Shown here piece after piece: positions 15,837 to 24,907 of a stretch of DNA of 37,817 bases. The stretch's first letter is position 1, and each line of letters begins with the position of its first letter. The notes under the pieces were generated by a model, which worked only from the letters and a program-made list of their open reading frames with translations, did no database searches and was not told the DNA's origin. The stretch is from Pseudarthrobacter oxydans (lineage in GTDB: Bacteria > Actinomycetota > Actinomycetes > Actinomycetales > Micrococcaceae). Location of the stretch: NCBI RefSeq assembly GCF_013314975.1, contig NZ_JABTYH010000040.1, positions 1 to 37,817 of the forward strand. Reading direction: 5' to 3'. A program made the position numbers and the translations under genes.

Positions 15837-16457
15837 TCAGGGCTCGCTGAGCGCGGTGCTGATCAGGGCTTTGAGGGTACTTTTCTCGGCCAGGCCAAGG
15901 ATCCGGGCGGCGACTTTGCCGTGCTTGTCCAGGACGAGGGTTGTTGGCACCGCCCGTGGGGGCACGTGGTTGGCCAGGGCCAACAGGATCCCGCCGTCTG
16001 AGTCGTTGAAGCTGGGGTAGGTGGTGCCGAACGTGCGTTCGAACGCTGCGGCGGTCGCGGCGGTGTCGCGGACGTTGATGCCGTAGAACCGGACGCCGTC
16101 GTTCTTGAATTCCTGATGCAGTGCTTCCAGATCCGGTGCTTCCTTGCGGCACGGCGCGCAGGCGGCATACCAGACGTTCAAGACCGTGACGTTACCCTGC
16201 CACTGGGCAGAATCCACCGTTGTGCCGTCGTAAAGCACACCGGTCATCCCCACCGCGGCAGTGCGGGTTCCGGGGGCGTATTCGGAAACGGATCCGTCCC
16301 CGGCGATGTAGTTTTTGTTGTCCCCGGCCTTGGCCTGGACTGCCAGGGTATCGGGGGCGGCGCAGCCGGCCAGCAACAGCGCCGCGGACGCCGCACCCAG
16401 CAGCAGGCTGCGTCGCCCCGGCAGGGGAGGAACAGGTACGGGTTGATGATTGGTCAT
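15837..16457 (-). CDS. TlpA/ResA-type thiol-disulfide lipoprotein
   Basis: A 206-residue protein. A lipoprotein signal ends LLLAGC (C32), so it is tethered outside the membrane and matured by LspA-type peptidase. The thioredoxin fold spans about 68-200: [18 protein letters not shown] with active site C100/C103, a [11 protein letters not shown] strand, and AVPTTLVLD with the cis-proline. It should keep apocytochrome c or copper-site cysteines reduced, receiving electrons from CcdA, which lies fifteen bases upstream in the same operon. GGAAGAAG precedes the start. A decayed second copy of this gene lies near 31160-31430. Confidence 0.9.
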
Positions 16458-16472
16458 CTTTGGCTTCTTCCG

Positions 16473-17222
16473 TCAGACGGGGGTCGTGATCGTGGCAGCG
16501 AGGTTCTGCAGCTGGTAGATCCAGAGCATCCAGATCCCTGAGACCATCAGGATCCCGACCAGGACCAGCAGGGAACCGCCGATGATGTTGAAGGCGCGGA
16601 TGTGCCGGCGGATGAACCCCAAGGTTTTCGTGACCCAGTTCAGGCCCACCGCGACCAGCACGAAGGGGATCCCGAGTCCCAGGCAGTACAGGAATCCCAG
16701 CAGCGCCCCGCGCCACGGATCCCCCGTGGTGGTGCTCAGCGCCAGAACCGCGCTGAGCGTCGGGCCCATGCAGGGGGTCCAGCCGAGGCCGAACACGACC
16801 CCCAGCACGGGTGCGCCTGCAGCGCCTGCCCGGGGCCTGAACGAGAGCTTGCGGGTGGTTTGCAGGAAGGAAAACCCGCCGACCAGCACCAGACCCATGA
16901 ACACCACGAAAACGCCCAGGACCCGGATCAGGATGTCCTGCCACTGCAGCAGCCACCCTCCGATCACCCCGAACGCTGCCCCGTACAGGGTGAAGACAGC
17001 GGCGAAGCCAAGGATGAACAACCCGACGCCGGTGAGGACCCGCCGCCGATTGTCCGGCCGGCTGGGATCAGTCAACCCCGAGACGTAGCCCAGGTACCCG
17101 GGCACCAGCGGCAGGATGCATGGTGAGATGAAGGAGACCGTTCCGGCGGTGACTGCCAGCGGCATAGCGACCAGCAGCGCCCCGGACTGCACCATCTCGG
17201 CGAAATACCCGCCAATGCTCAA
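16473..17222 (-). CDS. ccdA: CcdA-type cytochrome c biogenesis protein
   Basis: An integral membrane protein of about 250 residues in the DsbD-beta/CcdA family. The first helix contains VSFISPCILPLVPGYLGYVSG and the symmetric second copy contains GWTPCMGPTLSAVL. These two cysteines carry electrons across the membrane to TlpA/ResA. I favour TTG 17222 as start because GGAGGAA lies six bases before it; ATG 17237, in the same frame, has no ribosome binding site. It faces away from the CmtR-cadA operon, so the 17.24-17.38 kb spacer is a divergent promoter region and could place ccdA-tlpA under the same metal sensor. Confidence 0.9.
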   Translation of the reverse strand: MSIGGYFAEMVQSGALLVAMPLAVTAGTVSFISPCILPLVPGYLGYVSGLTDPSRPDNRRRVLTGVGLFILGFAAVFTLYGAAFGVIGGWLLQWQDILIRVLGVFVVFMGLVLVGGFSFLQTTRKLSFRPRAGAAGAPVLGVVFGLGWTPCMGPTLSAVLALSTTTGDPWRGALLGFLYCLGLGIPFVLVAVGLNWVTKTLGFIRRHIRAFNIIGGSLLVLVGILMVSGIWMLWIYQLQNLAATITTPV

Positions 17223-17346
17223 CGCTGTTTCCTCCATTCATGCCAAAAGGTAGGTGGCCGCACCACAGCGGCAACCACCCGCACCTTCCGGAGCTGAAGT
17301 GAGACGCAGGGACCCTGCTGCCGCCTCAACGTTACGGGAAGGCGGC

Positions 17347-17371
17347 GATAACATCAAAAATATGCGTTATC
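17347..17371. promoter_or_regulatory. Candidate CmtR operator
   Basis: GATAAC (17347-17352) and GTTATC (17366-17371) are perfect inverted repeats 13 bases apart in the AT-rich patch just before the ArsR gene. This is where a self-repressing ArsR protein would bind. A TAACAT element at 17349 could be the -10 region. Confidence 0.5.
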
Positions 17372-17379
17372 ATCGGCGT

Positions 17380-17784
17380 ATGACGATTCATGATGAGGCG
17401 ATTGTGAACGAAGGGTGGCGGGAACTGGCTCCCGCTGCGGCCTTGTTCCATTCCTTGAGCGATGCGACCCGGCTGGGGATTGTGCAGCGGATGGCCGACG
17501 GTGAAATCCGGGTGGGGGACCTGGCCTCGGAGCTGGGGCTTGCCCAGTCCACCGTGTCCGCGCATGTGGCGTGCCTGCGCGATTGCGGCCTGGTCCAGGG
17601 CCGTGCGCAGGGCCGCAGCGTCTATTACTCGTTGACCCGTCCGGAATTGATGGACATGCTTGCCCAGGCCGAAGTCCTGCTTGCCGCGACCGGCAACGCT
17701 GTCAGCCTGTGCCCGAACTATGGCACCGGGAGCACCGGCGGGGTACTGACAAACGTGGAACCCACAAAGGAGAACGCCCGATGA
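17380..17784 (+). CDS. cmtR: ArsR/SmtB regulator, CmtR type (Cd/Pb sensor)
   Basis: A 134-residue winged-helix repressor. FHSLSDATRLGIVQRMADGEIRVGDLASELG leads into the recognition helix STVSAHVACLRDCGLV. C65 and C69 in that CLRDC motif plus C111 near the C-terminus match, in spacing, the three cysteines (57, 61, 102) that bind Cd/Pb in M. tuberculosis CmtR. It should release DNA when Cd or Pb binds. ATG 17380 is chosen over ATG 17362, which lies in the candidate operator. Its stop overlaps the ATPase start by four bases (ATGA). Two more regulators with the same CLR-x-CGLV motif occur at 24908 and 35325. Confidence 0.9.
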   Translation: MTIHDEAIVNEGWRELAPAAALFHSLSDATRLGIVQRMADGEIRVGDLASELGLAQSTVSAHVACLRDCGLVQGRAQGRSVYYSLTRPELMDMLAQAEVLLAATGNAVSLCPNYGTGSTGGVLTNVEPTKENAR

Positions 17785-19733
17785 GCGACGCCTGCGGCTG
17801 TAGCGACGACAAGCCCGAAACCGCGGCCGAAGAAGCCGAGGAAGCGGTCGGGTTCTGGCAGATTAACGAGATCCGGGCCGCCGCGATCGCGGGTGTGATG
17901 CTCCTGACCGCCTGGATCCTGCCCCTGACCGGGGGTCCGGAGTGGCTGCGTCTGGTCCTGGAAATCGGGGCGCTGCTGGTCGCGGCGTGGACGTTTGTTC
18001 CCTCCACCCTCCGGCGCCTGGCCAAGGGCAAGATCGGCGTCGGGACCCTGATGACGATCGCCGCCGTTGGCGCCGTCGCCCTGGGCGAGTACGAGGAAGC
18101 GGCGATGCTGGCCTTCCTCTACTCAATCTCGGAGGGGTTGGAGGAATACTCGCTGGCCAAAACCCGGCGCGGCCTGCGGGCCCTGCTGGACCTGGTCCCG
18201 GCCGAAGCGACCGTCCTGCGCGGCGGGACAGAAGTCACGGTTGATCCGGCCGAGCTCGTTCCCGGGGACCGGATGGTCGTCCGCCCGGGCGAACGGCTGG
18301 CGACCGACGGCCGGATCGTCACCGGCCGCACCTCCCTGGACACCTCGGCCCTGACCGGTGAATCCGTGCCGGTCGAGGCCGGTCCGGGCAGCGATGTCTA
18401 CGCCGGGTCCATCAACGGCACCGGGCCGCTGGAAGTCGAAGTCACCAGCACCGCGGAGAACAACTCCCTGGCTCGCATCGTGCACATCGTCGAGGCCGAA
18501 CAGTCCCGCAAGGGACCCGGGCAGCGCCTGGCGGACAACATCGCCAAGAAACTCGTCCCCGGCATCCTCATCGCCGCGGCCCTGATCATCGCCTACGGCT
18601 TCATCGTCGGAGAGCCGTTGCTGTGGTTCGAACGCGCCCTGGTCGTCCTCGTGGCCGCGTCGCCCTGCGCTTTGGCGATCTCGGTCCCGGTCACTGTTGT
18701 CGCCTCGGTCGGTGCTGCCAGCCGCATCGGTGTGCTCATCAAGGGCGGCGGCGCCCTGGAAACCCTCGGCAAGATCCGCACCATCGCCCTGGACAAGACC
18801 GGCACCCTGACCCGGAACAAGCCCGAAGTCATCGATGTCGCCGCCGCCGGGACCGCGACCCGGGAAGAGGTTCTGGCCCTCGCGGCCGGGCTGGAGGCCC
18901 GCAGCGAACACCCCCTGGCCCGCGCCATCCTCGCCGCCTCCCCCGCCCGGGCCGAGGTGACCGACGTCGACACCGTTCCCGGCGCCGGCCTGGAAGGCCG
19001 CTTCGAAGGCAAAATTGTCCGGCTGGGCCGCCCCGGCTGGATCAACCCCGGCTCCCTGGCCGGGCATGTCGAGCGGATGCAGACCGCCGGCGCCACCGCC
19101 GTCCTGATCGAATCCGCCGGCGAGGTCATCGGTGCCGTAGCAGTCCGGGACGAACTGCGCCCCGAAGCCCGGGACGTCATCGCCCGGCTGGCCGCCTCCG
19201 GGTACACCACGGCCATGCTCACCGGGGATAACGCGATCACGGCCGCGGCTCTGGGCAAGGCCGCCGGGATCAGCGAAGTCCACGCCGACCTCCGCCCCGA
19301 AGACAAAGCCGAGATCATCCGGACCCTGAAGTCCCGCCAGCCCACCGCCATGGTGGGCGACGGCGTCAACGACGCCCCGGCGCTGGCCACCGCCGACACC
19401 GGTGTTGCGATGGGTGCCATGGGCACCGACGTCGCCATTGAAACCGCTGACATCGCCCTGATGGGCGAGGACCTGAACCACCTGCCCCAGGTCCTGGACC
19501 ACGCCCGCAGGACCCGGTCCATCATGCTGCAGAACGTGGGCCTGTCGCTGCTGCTGATCGCGATCCTGATCCCGCTGGCACTGGTCGGCGCACTGGGACT
19601 GGCCGCGGTCGTGCTGATCCACGAACTCGCAGAAATCGTGGTGATCGCCAACGGCGTCCGCGCCGGCCGGATCAGCCGCAAAAACGCACTCCAGCCGGCC
19701 AAAACCGCGCCGGCCCTGGAACCGGCAGCGTGA
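17781..19733 (+). CDS. P1B-type heavy-metal ATPase (Cd/Zn/Pb or Co exporter)
   Basis: A 650-residue metal pump. The N-terminus has CGC at 5-7 but no full HMA domain. It has TGES (192-195), the membrane motif SPC (294-296), DKTGT with D338 phosphorylated, SEHPLA (375-380), GDGVND (526-531) and a late membrane motif IHELAEIVVIANGVR. SPC rather than CPC is typical of P1B-4 pumps, though the HE-L-A sequence differs from the usual HEG. The CmtR partner recalls the M. tuberculosis cmtR-ctpG locus. It should export toxic divalent metal from the cytoplasm. The next gene overlaps it by four bases (GTGA). Confidence 0.92.
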   Translation: MSDACGCSDDKPETAAEEAEEAVGFWQINEIRAAAIAGVMLLTAWILPLTGGPEWLRLVLEIGALLVAAWTFVPSTLRRLAKGKIGVGTLMTIAAVGAVALGEYEEAAMLAFLYSISEGLEEYSLAKTRRGLRALLDLVPAEATVLRGGTEVTVDPAELVPGDRMVVRPGERLATDGRIVTGRTSLDTSALTGESVPVEAGPGSDVYAGSINGTGPLEVEVTSTAENNSLARIVHIVEAEQSRKGPGQRLADNIAKKLVPGILIAAALIIAYGFIVGEPLLWFERALVVLVAASPCALAISVPVTVVASVGAASRIGVLIKGGGALETLGKIRTIALDKTGTLTRNKPEVIDVAAAGTATREEVLALAAGLEARSEHPLARAILAASPARAEVTDVDTVPGAGLEGRFEGKIVRLGRPGWINPGSLAGHVERMQTAGATAVLIESAGEVIGAVAVRDELRPEARDVIARLAASGYTTAMLTGDNAITAAALGKAAGISEVHADLRPEDKAEIIRTLKSRQPTAMVGDGVNDAPALATADTGVAMGAMGTDVAIETADIALMGEDLNHLPQVLDHARRTRSIMLQNVGLSLLLIAILIPLALVGALGLAAVVLIHELAEIVVIANGVRAGRISRKNALQPAKTAPALEPAA

Positions 19734-20248
19734 GCGGGCCGTCACCGGCAAATCCTGCCGGAACGCAAGCGGTTGCCGGGAAAGCACGGCGGATCAAGAT
19801 CGTCCTGCTCGTCTCGGCAGCCGTGCTCGCGGCGTCCGACCTGGTGATCAAGGCCCTGGCCGAAGCCCTGCTCTCCAACGGTGCCGCTGTCGATCTGGGC
19901 CTGGTGAACCTGAAGCTGCTGTACAACACCGGGGTCGCGTTCAGCCTCGGCGCGGACCTTGCCCCGTGGCTGGTCGTCGCTGCCACCGCGACGATCGTTC
20001 TGGCCATGGCCTGGTACGCCGTCTCCACCGCCCCCGCCATGCCGGCCCTCTCCCGGGCCGGTGCGGCCATGGTGCTCGGCGGCGGCGCCGGGAACCTCGT
20101 GGACCGGCTGGACGGGCGCGGTGTCGTGGACTACCTGCACAGCGGATGGTTCCCCACCTTCAACCTCGCCGACGTCTTCGTCACCGCCGGGGTTGGCCTG
20201 TATATCTTGGGCACCCTGCTGGCGTCCCGGGAACAGCCAAAGGCCTAG
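19730..20248 (+). CDS. lspA: LspA-like signal peptidase II in the cadmium operon
   Basis: A 172-residue membrane protein of the signal peptidase II family, with about four membrane segments. The signature regions are present: SDLVIK, LLYNTGVAFSLG (normally xNxGAAFS), GGGAGNLVDRLDGRGVVDY with D125 and FPTFNLADV with D148. These two aspartates are the catalytic pair that cuts the lipoprotein signal before the lipidated cysteine. GTG 19730 overlaps the ATPase stop, so it is made with the pump. A chromosome normally has its own lspA, so this is likely an extra metal-induced copy. Its substrate could be TlpA or another island lipoprotein. Confidence 0.88.
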   Translation: MSGPSPANPAGTQAVAGKARRIKIVLLVSAAVLAASDLVIKALAEALLSNGAAVDLGLVNLKLLYNTGVAFSLGADLAPWLVVAATATIVLAMAWYAVSTAPAMPALSRAGAAMVLGGGAGNLVDRLDGRGVVDYLHSGWFPTFNLADVFVTAGVGLYILGTLLASREQPKA

Positions 20249-20301
20249 GCAGCCGCGGGACGATCCCCCTACGCCTTCCTGCTACCCGGAAAGGAATCCT
20301 C

Positions 20302-20907
20302 ATGCTGGCGACCGTCCTGGCGGCGGCTGCGATGTTCGCCGCGACGAACATCGATGACATCGTGGTCCTGACGGCGCTTTTCCTCGCCTCCAGCAAGGGC
20401 CGGCCGCGTGCCTGGCACATCGTCGGAGGGCAGTACGCCGGTTTCATCACCCTGGTTGGGCTGAGTCTCCTGGCGGCCCTGGGCCTGACCATCGTCCCGG
20501 ACGAATGGGTCGGACTGCTGGGAATTTTCCCGCTGATCCTTGGCATCCTGGGCCTCGTCAGGGGACTGAGGAACCATGACGATGATGATGAGAACAAACT
20601 CACCGAAGGTCTGGGCCTGCTTGGAATCGCCGGCATCACCATCGCCAACGGCGCTGACAACATCGCGATCTACACCCCGGTGTTCCGCACCATGGCCCCG
20701 GCCGACACCACCATCACCGTCATCGTCTTCCTTGCCCTGGTCGCGGTGTGGTGCGCGCTGGGCAAGCTCATCGGCACCCATCACAAAGTCGTCGAAACCC
20801 TGGAAAAAATTGAACACTGGCTCGTCCCGGCCGTCTTCATCGGGCTGGGCCTGACAATCCTCATCGGCTCCGGATCCCTGCAACGCCTCATAAACCTCTG
20901 GTTCTGA
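20302..20907 (+). CDS. cadD: CadD-family cadmium resistance transporter
   Basis: A 201-residue protein of the Cad/CadD family (distant LysE-type fold) with about five to six membrane segments. The typical motifs are FAATNIDDIVVLTALFLASSKG near the N-terminus and ITIANGADNIAIYTPVFRTM in the middle, with an Asp/Glu-rich loop (NHDDDDENK) between. It should export Cd. ATG 20302 has GGAAAGG eleven bases upstream, and it lies 53 bases after lspA on the same strand, so it is probably in the cmtR operon. A second exporter next to the ATPase suggests two routes for the same metal. Confidence 0.9.
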   Translation: MLATVLAAAAMFAATNIDDIVVLTALFLASSKGRPRAWHIVGGQYAGFITLVGLSLLAALGLTIVPDEWVGLLGIFPLILGILGLVRGLRNHDDDDENKLTEGLGLLGIAGITIANGADNIAIYTPVFRTMAPADTTITVIVFLALVAVWCALGKLIGTHHKVVETLEKIEHWLVPAVFIGLGLTILIGSGSLQRLINLWF

Positions 20908-20992
20908 CGATGTCGTGCAGCACCGGCTGGCGAGGAAGGCCACCGAGAAAGATCAAGAGCGGAACAGCCCTCAGCGGCAGAAAGCAGCACTT

Positions 20993-22657
20993 ATGACCGC
21001 CCAACAAACCAATCCCGGCCAGCCCCCGGCCTCCACCCACCCTGTGGCCGAACCCGCCCTCGGGGTCAAGGGCATGCTGCGCTGGGCCTGGCGTCAGGTG
21101 ACCAGCATGCGCACGGCACTGTTCCTGTTGCTGCTGCTGGCGGTGGCTGCCGTTCCCGGTTCCCTGTTCCCGCAGCGGCCGGTCAACGCCGCAGCCGTCA
21201 CCCGGTATCTGAAGGACAACCCGGACACAGGTAAGTTCCTGGACAGTCTGCAGATGTTCGATGTGTACGCCTCGACGTGGTTCTCCGCAATCTACCTTCT
21301 GCTGTTCATCTCCCTGATCGGCTGTGTCGTTCCCCGTGCACGTGCCCACTACAAGGCCATGCGCTCCCGCCCCCCGCGAACCCCGCGCCGGCTGTCCAGG
21401 CTGCCGGAATACGAAACCATGGAGCTTCCCGCCGCGACAGGCGTCTCCGCCCGCCAGGCCATCACCGATGCTGCCGCGCTCCTAAAGAAGCGCGGCTACC
21501 GGGTTGACGTGCGGGACACCGACGACGCCATGCCCTCGGTCGGCGCCGAACGCGGGTTCCTGAAAGAAGCCGGGAACCTGATCTTCCACCTCTCCCTGAT
21601 CGGGGTTCTTGTCTGTGTGGGCATCGGCGGGCTGTTTGGCTACCGGGGACAAAAAATCCTGATCGAAGGCGAGACGTTCGTCAACACCCTCGTTGGCTAC
21701 GATGCCTTCACGCCCGGCACCAATTTCGATCCCGCAACCCTGGACCCCTTCGCCGTCACCCTTGACCAATTCGATGTGCGCTTCGACAGGGAATCCACCA
21801 GGCAGTTCGGCCAACCCATCGACTTCACCGCCGCCCTCACCACCAAAGAGGAACCCGGGGGCGAAGGCCGGCAGAAGATCCTGAAAGTCAACGAGCCGGT
21901 GTACTTCGGAGAAACCGGAATCTTCCTGGTCGGCAACGGTTACGCACCCATCGTGACCGTCAGGGACGGCAACGGCCAGACCGCGTTCAGCGGCCCGGTC
22001 GTCTCCGTGCCCAGCGACGGCGTCTACACTTCATCCGTCACGATCAAAGTCCCGGATGCGGGCCCGGACCAGCTCGGGTTTGTCGGCTTCTTCCTCCCCT
22101 CAGCCATCAAAAACGACCAGGGCGTCTCCTACAGCTTCGACCCCGACCCGCTGAACCCCCAGCTGAACCTGAACTCCTACTACGGCGACCTTGGCCTCGA
22201 CACCGGCCAGCCGCAGAACGTGTACGTGCTGGATGTGAAAGACCTGACCCAACTCAACGGCCGGGATCTGCCTGCCGGCGGCATCACCCTTGGCCCCGGC
22301 GCGACCTACACCCTGCCCGAGGGCAAGGGCAGCATCAGCTTTGACGGGCTCAAACGCTACATCGGCGTCGACATCAGGGCCACCCCCGGACAGGGCGGCG
22401 TCCTGGCGTTCTCCCTCCTGGCCGTCGCCGGCCTCATGGCCTCGCTCTACATCAGCCGCCGCCGCGTCTGGGTACGCACCGGTACCCACCCGGACGGACG
22501 CACCATGGTCGAGTACGGCCTCCTTGCCCGCGGTGAAGACCACCGCCTGGCCGGGGAAACAGCAGCCCTGCGCGAACTCTTCACCAAACAATGGCACCTC
22601 CCGGACACCTCCCACGCTCCTGACACCGCCCCTGCCGAAACCGCTAAGGACCGCTAA
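20993..22657 (+). CDS. resB: ResB-type cytochrome c biogenesis protein
   Basis: A protein of about 554 residues. Membrane segments occur near 38-56 (LFLLLLLAVAAVPGSLFP), 92-110, 190-212 and near the C-terminus (VLAFSLLAVAGLMASLYISRRR). A large extracytoplasmic region lies between the last two; GNLIFHLSLIGVLVC holds a histidine characteristic of heme-handling ResB. With CcsB it forms System II, which passes heme outward and attaches it to apocytochrome c. It is 85 bases after cadD and its stop touches the ccsB start (TAATG). The start is ATG 20993 with a weak ribosome binding site. This copy, inside a metal island, is probably additional to the chromosomal one. Confidence 0.9.
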   Translation: MTAQQTNPGQPPASTHPVAEPALGVKGMLRWAWRQVTSMRTALFLLLLLAVAAVPGSLFPQRPVNAAAVTRYLKDNPDTGKFLDSLQMFDVYASTWFSAIYLLLFISLIGCVVPRARAHYKAMRSRPPRTPRRLSRLPEYETMELPAATGVSARQAITDAAALLKKRGYRVDVRDTDDAMPSVGAERGFLKEAGNLIFHLSLIGVLVCVGIGGLFGYRGQKILIEGETFVNTLVGYDAFTPGTNFDPATLDPFAVTLDQFDVRFDRESTRQFGQPIDFTAALTTKEEPGGEGRQKILKVNEPVYFGETGIFLVGNGYAPIVTVRDGNGQTAFSGPVVSVPSDGVYTSSVTIKVPDAGPDQLGFVGFFLPSAIKNDQGVSYSFDPDPLNPQLNLNSYYGDLGLDTGQPQNVYVLDVKDLTQLNGRDLPAGGITLGPGATYTLPEGKGSISFDGLKRYIGVDIRATPGQGGVLAFSLLAVAGLMASLYISRRRVWVRTGTHPDGRTMVEYGLLARGEDHRLAGETAALRELFTKQWHLPDTSHAPDTAPAETAKDR

Positions 22658-23727
22658 TGCCTGTCATCAACCAAACCCTCGGCCAGTACAGTGAACTGTT
22701 CATGCTGCTGGCCGCCGGCACCTACACCGTGGCGTTCATCGCCTTCGCCTGGGACCTGGCCAAAAGCAGCAAAACCCTGCAGGCCGTGGACAGGAAGGCC
22801 GCAGAAGCCGCCGCGGCGAAGGTCCCTGTAGCCGTTGGAGCCGCGGGTGTGTCATCGAATGCAACCGCCTCCGATGACGGCCGCCCGGCTGATGCAGCCG
22901 TCCGCCCCTCGTCGTCGAATGCGGCGGTGGGCGGCACTGCCGACGGCGACATGCGCTACACGGTCAAGCGCCGCATCCCGGCGCGGGTAGCCGTGGCCCT
23001 GACCGTCCTGGGGGCGTTGATCCACGGCGCGGGCGTGGTCACCCGGGCCTTCGGGGCGGGACGCGTGCCGTGGGGCAACATGTATGAATTTCTTACCACC
23101 GGCGCTTTCGCGGCCATCGCAGTGTTCCTGTTAGTACTGCTCCGGCGGGACCTGCGGTTCCTTGGAACGTTCGTCGTGGGTCTGGTGGTCATCATGCTCG
23201 TCGCCGCCTCGGTAGCGTACTGGACGCCCGTCGGGCACCTGGTTCCGGCGCTGCAGAGCTACTGGCTGATCATCCATGTCTCCATCGCTGTGCTGTCCTC
23301 GGCGATCTTCACGCTCACGTTCGCGATGTCAGCCCTGCAGCTCGTCCAGGCTCGTCGCGAAAAAGCGCTGGCGTCCGGCGGGCCGGACAAGCCGGCCTTC
23401 ATGCGCCTGGTGCCATCAGCGCTGAGTCTGGAAGATCTCTCCTACCGGTTCAACGCCATTGGGTTCCTCGGCTGGACCTTCACGCTCATCTTCGGCGCGA
23501 TCTGGGCCGAAAAAGCCTGGGGACGGTTCTGGGGCTGGGACACCAAAGAAGTCTGGACCTTCGTGATCTGGGTGGTCTATGCAGGCTACCTGCACGCCCG
23601 CGCCACCCGCGGCTGGACCGGCACCCGCGCCGCTTGGCTTTCCATCGTCGGCTACCTCTGCGTGGTGTTCAACTTCACGATCGTGAACCAGTTCTTCAAC
23701 GGACTGCACTCTTACTCGGGGCTTTGA
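22657..23727 (+). CDS. ccsB: CcsB/ResC-type heme-handling protein
   Basis: A 356-residue membrane protein of the CcsA/ResC family. It has about eight membrane segments; residues 55-95 are a low-complexity Ala/Ser linker. WGNMYEF and the tryptophan-rich heme-binding motif WGRFWGWDTKEVWTF are characteristic; histidines at VGHLV, IHVS and LHARATRGW are likely heme ligands. It overlaps resB by one base (TAATG). System II has no obvious TlpA on this strand, but ccdA and tlpA lie on the opposite strand of the same region and complete the pathway. Confidence 0.93.
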   Translation: MPVINQTLGQYSELFMLLAAGTYTVAFIAFAWDLAKSSKTLQAVDRKAAEAAAAKVPVAVGAAGVSSNATASDDGRPADAAVRPSSSNAAVGGTADGDMRYTVKRRIPARVAVALTVLGALIHGAGVVTRAFGAGRVPWGNMYEFLTTGAFAAIAVFLLVLLRRDLRFLGTFVVGLVVIMLVAASVAYWTPVGHLVPALQSYWLIIHVSIAVLSSAIFTLTFAMSALQLVQARREKALASGGPDKPAFMRLVPSALSLEDLSYRFNAIGFLGWTFTLIFGAIWAEKAWGRFWGWDTKEVWTFVIWVVYAGYLHARATRGWTGTRAAWLSIVGYLCVVFNFTIVNQFFNGLHSYSGL

Positions 23728-23977
23728 TGGCAACGTTCAACGCTGTAACCGGCCCTGGTCGAAAGTGTTCCTCTGGCCGGTATTCTTATCCCCAGGGCCG
23801 ATCGGCCTCAGCCAGAGAGCCGGCGACGTTCCTCTTCAGCCCCGGCTACGCTGTATGCGTGCCCCACCCACTCAGGCTATTCATCCCACCGCAATTGCCG
23901 CTGACGCAACCCATGCTGTCGACTCCGCATTCAGCTACGGCTGAACCCTCAGAGGAATCCCCTTCCAGGCGGTTATC
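23728..23977. other. Short intergenic region, no gene seen
   Basis: About 250 bases lie between ccsB and SURF1. I see no gene or recognisable hairpin. A small frame from GTG 23859 to TGA 23979 (about 40 codons, rich in Pro/Ser/Thr) is not convincing. Confidence 0.3.
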
Positions 23978-24838
23978 GTGACCTACAGGTTCCTGTTCAG
24001 CAGGCGCTGGCTGGGCCTGCTGATGCTCGCGGCACTCATCGCGTCCGCTTGCGCTGGCCTCAGTAAATGGCAGATGGACCGACGGAACCAGGCCGTGGCC
24101 GAAATCCAACGGGTCCAGGAAAACTACGGCAAAACCCCGGTGCCATTCGAGACGGTCAAACGGTATTTTGACGCTGCTGACCCGGACATGAAATGGACAA
24201 CGGTCACCGTTGCAGGCCAGTATCTGCCGCAGGACCAGCGGATTGTCAGGAACAGACCCAACAATTCCGCGCCCGGGTACGAGGTCCTTGTTCCGTTCCG
24301 GCTTACCTCCGGGGAAACCATCGTGATTAACCGGGGGTGGCTGCCCATCGGCAACACACGATCGGGATACCCCGACGTTGTCCCGGCCCCACCGGCGGGA
24401 AACGTTGAGCTCTTGATCCGGATGAAACCGTCCGAGCCGGCGCTGGAAGGCAGGTCCGCACCCGAGGGGCAGCTGGCCAGCATTGCCCTGGCTGACTATG
24501 CACGGCAGCTTAACTACCCGCTCCTGACCGGAAGCTATGGGCTGATGGCCGCCGAGTCACCCGCTCCCGGCGTGGCGCCCCAGCAGCTGTCCATGCCGGC
24601 TGTCCAGGAAGGATCGAACCTTTCCTATGCGCTGCAGTGGCTTACGTTCGGAATCCTGGCCTTCGTGGGCTTCGGGTACACCGCCCGCCAGCAGGCCCGC
24701 ATCACGCGGGAAGAACGCGAAGAGGAGGGCGGCGGGCGATCCGGGCCCGTCCTGCAGGCCCGCCGGAAAGCGCAGACGCGCAAGGGGGGCAGCTCGGATG
24801 AAGAAGAGGACGCAATCCTGGACCGTCTGGGGCTTTGA
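23978..24838 (+). CDS. SURF1-family cytochrome oxidase biogenesis protein
   Basis: A 286-residue protein with the two-helix SURF1 plan: an N-terminal helix (RWLGLLMLAALIASACAGLSKWQMDRR), an external domain with VLVPFRLTSGETIVINRGWLP, and a C-terminal helix (LSYALQWLTFGILAFVGFGY) followed by a charged tail. The INRGWLP segment is the family signature. SURF1 helps place heme a and build cytochrome c oxidase. The start codon is GTG 23978. With resB-ccsB upstream and the ctaG genes further right, the island holds a broad set of oxidase-assembly factors. Confidence 0.88.
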   Translation: MTYRFLFSRRWLGLLMLAALIASACAGLSKWQMDRRNQAVAEIQRVQENYGKTPVPFETVKRYFDAADPDMKWTTVTVAGQYLPQDQRIVRNRPNNSAPGYEVLVPFRLTSGETIVINRGWLPIGNTRSGYPDVVPAPPAGNVELLIRMKPSEPALEGRSAPEGQLASIALADYARQLNYPLLTGSYGLMAAESPAPGVAPQQLSMPAVQEGSNLSYALQWLTFGILAFVGFGYTARQQARITREEREEEGGGRSGPVLQARRKAQTRKGGSSDEEEDAILDRLGL

Positions 24839-24880
24839 AAACCCCACTTCTCGTCTAAGCGTCACTGTCCTTCATTTTGA

Positions 24881-24896
24881 TACATCCCTAAATGTA
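24881..24896. promoter_or_regulatory. Candidate operator of the second CmtR-like gene
   Basis: TACAT (24881-24885) and ATGTA (24892-24896) are perfect inverted repeats separated by six bases, 12 bases before the start of the ArsR gene. This is the right place for self-repression. Confidence 0.5.
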
Positions 24897-24907
24897 CTCT
24901 GGGAGGC

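Noticed and set aside
14095..16020. 641-codon plus-strand frame opposite the phosphatase and tlpA
   Set aside because: It mirrors known minus-strand genes, has no domain, and crosses three unrelated loci.
18123..19787. Long minus-strand frames (554 and 369 codons) opposite the ATPase
   Set aside because: They are antisense to a clear P1B ATPase and are rich in Gly/Asp or Arg/Ser; open antisense frames are expected in GC-rich genes.
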